Shown here piece after piece: positions 59,984 through 64,000 of a stretch of 64,000 nt of DNA; positions within the stretch are counted from its first letter, which is position 1, and every line of letters begins with the position of its first letter. Under the pieces are notes generated by a model that was given only the letters and a program-made list of their open reading frames with translations, ran no database searches and was not told the origin of the DNA. The stretch spans positions 43,159 to 107,158 of the forward strand of contig WTCE01000044.1 of assembly GCA_013138735.1 (NCBI GenBank). Direction: 5' to 3'. Source of the DNA: Crocinitomix sp. GTDB taxonomy: Bacteria; Bacteroidota; Bacteroidia; Flavobacteriales_D; Crocinitomicaceae. A program made the position numbers and the translations under genes.

Positions 59984-60093
59984 TGACATTCGTGTTAGTT
60001 AAACGATTAAACTTTCAACGCCTTTATAGTTAATGGATGTAGCCATGCAGTAAATCGACATTGCCTTTGTCTGAAAGAATTCATGTCGCATTT

Positions 60094-60112
60094 CTTAACA
60101 TAAGCTTAACAT
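60094..60112. promoter_or_regulatory. Best Pho-box-like repeat, upstream of the Na/Pi cotransporter
   Basis: CTTAACAT at 60094-60101 and CTTAACAT at 60105-60112, a perfect 8-bp direct repeat with 11-bp spacing and A/T-rich linkers. It ends 30 bp before the -7 element of the cotransporter gene. This is the clearest example of the motif in the window. Confidence 0.7.
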
Positions 60113-60142
60113 AGAAAAATTACAAATACTGGTGCTTTGCCC

Positions 60143-60150
60143 TACTTTTG
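60143..60150 (+). promoter_or_regulatory. -7 element of the Na/Pi cotransporter
   Basis: TACTTTTG, a perfect TAnnTTTG, 21 bp before the ATG at 60172. No -33 TTG is present, in keeping with activation from the adjacent repeat. Confidence 0.6.
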
Positions 60151-60171
60151 GCTAAAATTTAAATTATTAAA

Positions 60172-62598
60172 ATGAAAAAATTAATATCAGTCGTTGGACT
60201 CTTTCTTTTCGCAATAGGATTCGCCCTTGCAGAAGAACCAATTATTGCTCCAGAAGATTTGAATGGAGAATTGGATTCTAACATTGTAAACGCTGTTCAA
60301 GTTCCCTCAATTAAAGTTGTTGGGTTTGATTATGAATTTAAAAGCTATAAAGATCCAATCTCTTTAGACCCTCTGAAAATAGGTGATGCAACAATTAAAT
60401 GGGAAGGCATTGGTAATAGCAAGAACGTATTCTTTAATTATCGTGCTTTAGGAAAAACAACTTGGAATTCAATTACAGCTTCTGCAGACACAACCGCTTT
60501 AGTTATAGCGGATATGAATGAAAATTTAATATTCGAATATAACTTTAGTTCAGAAGAAGGTTCTGCCACTGTTGAAACGAAATATTTCAACACCTTCTCT
60601 GAAGCTTTATTTAAAAATAAATCGGCGAAAGGGAAAGAAGAAGCTTTTGATGTCTTGTGGGCAATCGAATATGATAAGCTTACAGAGATTCTATCGATTT
60701 ATCCAGATGCAAGTTATACTGTTAAATACAATACGAAAATCGGTAAAAAACAAAATAAAGCCAATAAAGAAAAAGCCCCTTGGGTAGTTGAAGAAGGTAT
60801 TTCAACCAATAATGTAAAACAAAAATTCTCAGAGTTATCAGGTGGAGAAAAATATGTCTACAAAGTTGGTTTGGCTGCGGGCAATAAAACTTTTTGGTCG
60901 GCAGAGGGAAGCGTTAAAACTAAGCGGACTTGGGGTATCTTTAAATTACTGGTATTAATTGGATCATTAGGGATGTTCATTTTCGGGATGAAGATCATGA
61001 GTGAAGGTTTACAAAAGGCCGCAGGATCTCGTTTAAGAAATATGTTAGGTTCAATAACCTCTAACAGAGTTACTGGTGTTTTAACTGGTTTCGGAATCAC
61101 ATCAATTGTCCAATCCTCCTCCGTCACCACCGTGATGACTGTAAGTTTTGTAAACGCAGGATTGTTAACGTTGAGACAATCTGCAGGTGTAATGATGGGT
61201 GCCAATATAGGTACAACAATTACAGCTTGGTTAATCTTAATATTTGGATTCAAAGTAAGCTTAGGGTCTTATGCCTTAGTCTTTATTGCTTTTGGAGCAC
61301 CGTTATTATTCTTTACAAAAGGTAAAGCGAAAACGTGGGCAAGTGTAATTATTGGATTCGCCCTATTGTTTATGGGCTTAGGTGCATTAAAAGATGCTGT
61401 TCCGGATTTGGATGCAGGTTCATCAATTGTTCAATTTTTTGTTGACTTTAAAGAATATTGGTATAGTCCAATAATGTTTGTAGCGTTGGGTGCTTTGGTA
61501 ACAGTCGTTATTCAATCTTCATCTGCCGCAATGGCCTTAACCATGACCTTGGTTGCAGGTAATGTAATTCCATTTGAAGTTGCCTCAGCAATGATTTTAG
61601 GAGAAAACATTGGTACAACTATTACAGCTGAGTTAGCTTCCTTAATTGGAAATGTCCATGCGAAACGTTCGGCAAGAATTCACTCATTATTTAATCTCAT
61701 TGGGGTGACATGGGCAATATTGCTCTTCCCTTTTATTTTGCAAGGAATTGCCGCTTTCATTGAGGGGAATCCTTATAAAGATGGTGAAGCTGCCAACTTG
61801 GCGTTAGCAATTTTCCATACTGCATTTAACTTATTAAACGTACTGATCTTATTACCATTTGTTCCTTGGTTGGTTCGCATGGCTGAGAAAACAGTTAAAT
61901 CTAAAGGATCTGCTGATGAAGAGTTCCACTTAGATTATATTGGATCAGGAATGATGGGCACACCAGATTTATCAATTTTCGAAGCGAAAAAAGAGGTGGC
62001 TAAGTTTGGTGCCTTAACCAGCCGTATGTCTGGTTTTACGCAAACATTATTAACGGAGCAAAACAAAAAAATTAAGACAAAACTCCACGATAAAGTTGAG
62101 AAATACGAAGAGATTACGGATAGAGTTGAAATTGAAGTTGCTACGTATTTAGCAAAAGTTTCTGAAGGTGAAATGTCTGAAGAAACTGCTGAAAGAGTTC
62201 GTTCAATGAATAGTATTGTAAACGACTTGGAACGTATTGGGGACATTTTTTACCAGATGTCAAAAGCGATTGAGCGTAAAGATGAAGAAAAGATCTGGTT
62301 TATTCCGGAGCAACGCGATAGCTTGCAATCCATGCTTGAATTAGTAGATAACGCATTTGCCATTATGGTAGACAACTTGAATTCTGACTGGGGTGGTGTT
62401 TCTATTGATCCTGCAAATGAAGCTGAAAACGCGATCAATAAAAAACGTGATAAAATGCGTGCTGAGCATTTAGAAAATTTAGGGAAATCTGATTTCAACA
62501 TGCAAAGCGGAATGATCTTTAGTAACTTATTCTCTTCTTGTGAGAAAGTTGGTGATCATATCATTAACGTAACTGAAGCGATTACTGGAAAGATCTAA
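60172..62598 (+). CDS. Na/Pi cotransporter with extracytoplasmic N-domain and PhoU-like tail
   Basis: An 808-residue NptA-type transporter for Na+-coupled phosphate uptake. Signal peptide to about 20, then about 230 residues of beta-rich extracytoplasmic sequence resembling two fibronectin-type modules (IKWEGIGNSKNVFFNYRALG; YKVGLAAGNKTFWSAEGSVK). The Na/Pi domain (about 252-580) has the two family QSSS motifs, at about 313 (VQSSSVTTVMTV) and 447 (IQSSSAAMALTM), with GANIGTTITA and GENIGTTITAEL. From about 610 a PhoU-like helical domain follows (NDLERIGDIFYQM, SCEKVGDHIINVTEAI). Usual NptA proteins are about 550 residues, so the N-domain is an addition. It is preceded by the clearest Pho-box-like repeat and followed by a terminator. 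Confidence 0.95.
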   Translation: MKKLISVVGLFLFAIGFALAEEPIIAPEDLNGELDSNIVNAVQVPSIKVVGFDYEFKSYKDPISLDPLKIGDATIKWEGIGNSKNVFFNYRALGKTTWNSITASADTTALVIADMNENLIFEYNFSSEEGSATVETKYFNTFSEALFKNKSAKGKEEAFDVLWAIEYDKLTEILSIYPDASYTVKYNTKIGKKQNKANKEKAPWVVEEGISTNNVKQKFSELSGGEKYVYKVGLAAGNKTFWSAEGSVKTKRTWGIFKLLVLIGSLGMFIFGMKIMSEGLQKAAGSRLRNMLGSITSNRVTGVLTGFGITSIVQSSSVTTVMTVSFVNAGLLTLRQSAGVMMGANIGTTITAWLILIFGFKVSLGSYALVFIAFGAPLLFFTKGKAKTWASVIIGFALLFMGLGALKDAVPDLDAGSSIVQFFVDFKEYWYSPIMFVALGALVTVVIQSSSAAMALTMTLVAGNVIPFEVASAMILGENIGTTITAELASLIGNVHAKRSARIHSLFNLIGVTWAILLFPFILQGIAAFIEGNPYKDGEAANLALAIFHTAFNLLNVLILLPFVPWLVRMAEKTVKSKGSADEEFHLDYIGSGMMGTPDLSIFEAKKEVAKFGALTSRMSGFTQTLLTEQNKKIKTKLHDKVEKYEEITDRVEIEVATYLAKVSEGEMSEETAERVRSMNSIVNDLERIGDIFYQMSKAIERKDEEKIWFIPEQRDSLQSMLELVDNAFAIMVDNLNSDWGGVSIDPANEAENAINKKRDKMRAEHLENLGKSDFNMQSGMIFSNLFSSCEKVGDHIINVTEAITGKI

Positions 62599-62621
62599 TT
62601 GTAGTATTAGTTTAAATTTTG

Positions 62622-62655
62622 AAAAGGGCGCCTTATTGGGTGCCCTTTTTTTTTT
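62622..62655 (+). terminator. Intrinsic terminator of the Na/Pi cotransporter
   Basis: AAAAGGGC (62622-62629) pairs with GCCCTTTT (62642-62649), stem extended by GCC/GGT, followed by a run of ten T. It is 24 bp after the stop. Confidence 0.92.
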
Positions 62656-62696
62656 CTAATAATTTGACTGGGGCAAATCCTAAAAACTGGATTGTC

Positions 62697-62905
62697 GCAG
62701 GATTACAAATCACTGCGAAGCTACATGGGATTACAAATCCCAAAGATAGTGGTTAAACGCAGGATTACAAACCCAGCGGAGCTACTGAGCACTTCTGTGC
62801 TTTCACGAAGCTTTCACCGACGGCCGTAGCCTTTGGCGAAGGCCTAAAGCAGATAATCGCTGATTTTTGAATCGTATATGTGCTGTGCAGTATTTGTAAT
62901 CCTGC
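62697..62905. repeat. Composite palindromic element bounded by 14-bp inverted repeats
   Basis: GCAGGATTACAAAT at 62697-62710 and its complement ATTTGTAATCCTGC at 62892-62905 are perfect. Inside are two more copies of the GGATTACAAA unit (TGGGATT-ACA-AATCCCA at 62727-62743 and GCAGGATTACAAACCC at 62758-62773), a hairpin around 62826-62846 (TAGCCTT/AAGGCCTA) and GAGCACTTCTGTGCTTTCACG. The 62656-62985 stretch holds no credible gene. Confidence 0.75.
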
Positions 62906-62985
62906 TCTTATTAACGAGGTGTGAACAGCATGTAATAACTCTTTTTGCACTTACACTATTTCACCAATTTTATCGTATTTAATAA

Positions 62986-63540
62986 ATGCGTTCCAATCGT
63001 TTTTTTATTTCACTATTACTCTTGACGCTATCTGCGTTATGCTATTTAATATGGTGGAGTTATTGCGGTGTATATAGTGGAGATTATGCGCATTTGTATG
63101 GTTATTTGAACACAGATAAAATTGCATTTATATCGATCATTTTGCTTGTGATTGTTTTTTTAATTTCCAGTATTAAATTATGGCATGACCTAAAGTATTT
63201 AGGTTTATTAGTGGGAGGCTTTCTTGTTGTGTTAATCTGGTCGCAATTTTTTTATCCAGGTACAGAAACTTTGCGGTTGACAGGTTGTTTTGAGTCGCAA
63301 TGCAGTAACATATCGATTAGAGATAATGGTACTTTTTGGATGACAAGAAGTAATCAGAATGAATGTTATAGTTATCGTGGGAATTATATCGTGAAAGGTG
63401 GAAATATTCACTTATATGATGATCCCGGATTCGAATCAGAATATCAATTGGATGCTATTGGTGAGTTAATCAAGGATGATTGTCTTCGAGTAATTGCAGA
63501 AGATTTTGGCTTGTGGAGTGATTGTTTTGTTTTGCCTTAA
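62986..63540 (+). CDS. Unknown three-helix membrane protein
   Basis: A 184-residue protein with three membrane helices within the first 95 residues (about 7-28, 46-62, 69-90) and a C-terminal soluble domain of about 90 residues with six cysteines (LTGCFESQC, NECYSYRG, DDCLRVIAEDFGLWSDC), likely facing the oxidising side. The tail looks like a small beta barrel that could be lipocalin-like (GTFWMTRSN, YIVKGGNIHLYDDPG), a form common in Bacteroidetes proteins of unknown role. It sits between two blocks of palindromic repeats, which may mark a variable region. No family recognised with confidence. Confidence 0.8.
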   Translation: MRSNRFFISLLLLTLSALCYLIWWSYCGVYSGDYAHLYGYLNTDKIAFISIILLVIVFLISSIKLWHDLKYLGLLVGGFLVVLIWSQFFYPGTETLRLTGCFESQCSNISIRDNGTFWMTRSNQNECYSYRGNYIVKGGNIHLYDDPGFESEYQLDAIGELIKDDCLRVIAEDFGLWSDCFVLP

Positions 63541-63584
63541 CGGGCTCAGATTACAGGCAGATAGAAACGGGGACTTAGATTTTT

Positions 63585-63622
63585 GTTAAACGCAGGATTA
63601 CAAATCACTGCGAAGCTGCAAG
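63585..63622 (+). repeat. GGATTACAAATC-family repeat (right-most copy)
   Basis: Contains GTTAAACGCAGGATTACAAA, which is also present at 62752-62771, followed by TCACTGCGAAGCT as in the copy at 62697. It lies just after the three-helix membrane gene, so that gene is bracketed by the repeat family just as the 5.6-6.7 kb module is. Confidence 0.8.
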
Positions 63623-63674
63623 TATCAACATTTCAGTTAACTAATCCTCCTTCGTCAAGATTTTGTAGAATAAA

Positions 63675-63705
63675 TAAGACCGCCCTTTCAGAAAGAGCGG
63701 TCTTA
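63675..63705 (-). terminator. Hairpin with T-rich tail on the minus strand
   Basis: TAAGACCGC (63675-63683) pairs with GCGGTCTTA (63697-63705), with an inner CTTTC/GAAAG stem. On the minus strand it is followed by ATTTATTC. No minus-strand gene ends here, so it may terminate a small RNA or read-through transcript. Confidence 0.6.
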
Positions 63706-63828
63706 ACCCAAAACCTATGAATCATTTAGTCTAATTCAATTATGGTAATTGCGATTACCGTGCCAAAACAAGTGCTAATTCAAAAATTAAGAATTATTTA
63801 ACAAAAGCGTTGTTCTGATTTATAGCAT

Positions 63829-63858
63829 AAAAAACGCCCATTCAAACTGAACGGGCGT
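63829..63858 (-). terminator. Intrinsic terminator of the minus-strand gene at the right edge
   Basis: ACGCCC (63834-63839) pairs with GGGCGT (63853-63858), plus inner TTCA/TGAA. Read on the minus strand the stem is followed directly by TTTTTT. It is 30 bp after the stop of the edge gene, in the right orientation. Confidence 0.8.
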
Positions 63859-63888
63859 AATACAATATTAAAAAATAGGGTTACGCAC

Positions 63889-64000
63889 TTAAGTCGCGAG
63901 ATTTTGAATCTCCCTTTTGGTAATAGGTTTAAGATTTGTCATTCTGTCGATTAGCTTCGTCAAAATTGATTTCCTGTGATTCCTTCTATTGAATCGAAAA
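63889..64000 (-). CDS. C-terminus of an unknown protein (partial)
   Basis: A minus-strand frame enters from the right edge and ends with TAA at 63891-63889. The visible 36-37 residues are basic (NRRNHRKSILTKLIDRM, then TNLKPITKREIQNLAT). The good terminator just downstream in the same direction supports it as a real gene end. Too little is visible to name a family. Confidence 0.55.
   Translation of the reverse strand, partial: FRFNRRNHRKSILTKLIDRMTNLKPITKREIQNLAT

Noticed and set aside
62765..62950. 61-codon minus-strand ORF in the repeat block
   Set aside because: It consists of the palindromic repeat sequence, has no coherent protein character and no promoter.
62694..63622. Regular GGATTACAAAT copies as a CRISPR array
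   Set aside because: Spacing and orientation are irregular, units differ, and there are no cas genes.
1..64000. tRNA or rRNA genes
   Set aside because: No stretch with the expected T-loop and acceptor stem pattern or rRNA-like sequence was recognised by eye; a covariance search would be needed to exclude them fully.

Overview
The window looks like chromosome from a member of the Bacteroidota, most likely a Flavobacteriales relative. I infer this from the AT-rich sequence, several secreted proteins with type IX secretion (T9SS) C-terminal sorting domains, a SusC/SusD pair, a further TonB-dependent receptor, many short lipoproteins, and promoters with the Bacteroidetes -7 element TAnnTTTG and little Shine-Dalgarno sequence. 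Placement below order is a guess. I see no rRNA, tRNA, CRISPR array, phage or IS element.

Layout. 0-7 kb: start of a secreted protein (cut by the window edge), a cytosolic HExxH protein, a tandem pair of membrane-anchored metallophosphoesterases, a lipoprotein, and a two-gene unknown membrane module bounded by identical palindromic repeats. 7-15 kb: housekeeping genes on the minus strand (polA, an FMN glutamate-synthase-like protein, an MscS channel, dnaG whose zinc ligands are largely lost). 15-24 kb: a three-repeat T9SS protein, a SprT-like protein, manC, a bestrophin, sppA and two overlapping glycosyltransferases. 24-30 kb: lipoproteins and secreted proteins of unknown role, a tail-specific protease and an aldehyde dehydrogenase. 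31-36 kb: a compact run tatA-gatA-lytic transglycosylase-DUF4837-small membrane protein. 36-41 kb: a lipoprotein, a second small two-helix protein, a GH3-family protein, a 37-residue membrane microprotein and a T9SS M14 carboxypeptidase.

41-63 kb is the most interesting part. Two PhoB-type response regulators without adjacent kinases, a TonB-dependent receptor, a beta-helix lipoprotein, a CHR-family transporter, an OprO/OprP-like porin and a Na/Pi cotransporter fused to an extracytoplasmic domain and a PhoU-like tail share intergenic direct repeats of TTAAC/TTAACAT-like half-sites spaced exactly 11 bp. That is the geometry of a Pho box, so I propose a phosphate-starvation regulon. Within it lies a five-gene operon: DUF2064 glycosyltransferase-like protein, SusC, SusD, sodium:solute symporter and a metallophosphoesterase-fold protein that has lost several metal ligands. 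The assignment is inference and needs a motif search and expression data.

Non-coding structure: a dispersed palindromic repeat built on GGATTACAAATCC (at least seven copies), a second repeat built on TTAGAYCGCTGCGCTG, a 79-bp long hairpin at 46.64-46.72 kb, and two minus-strand terminator-like hairpins near the right edge, the upstream one following a gene that runs out of the window.
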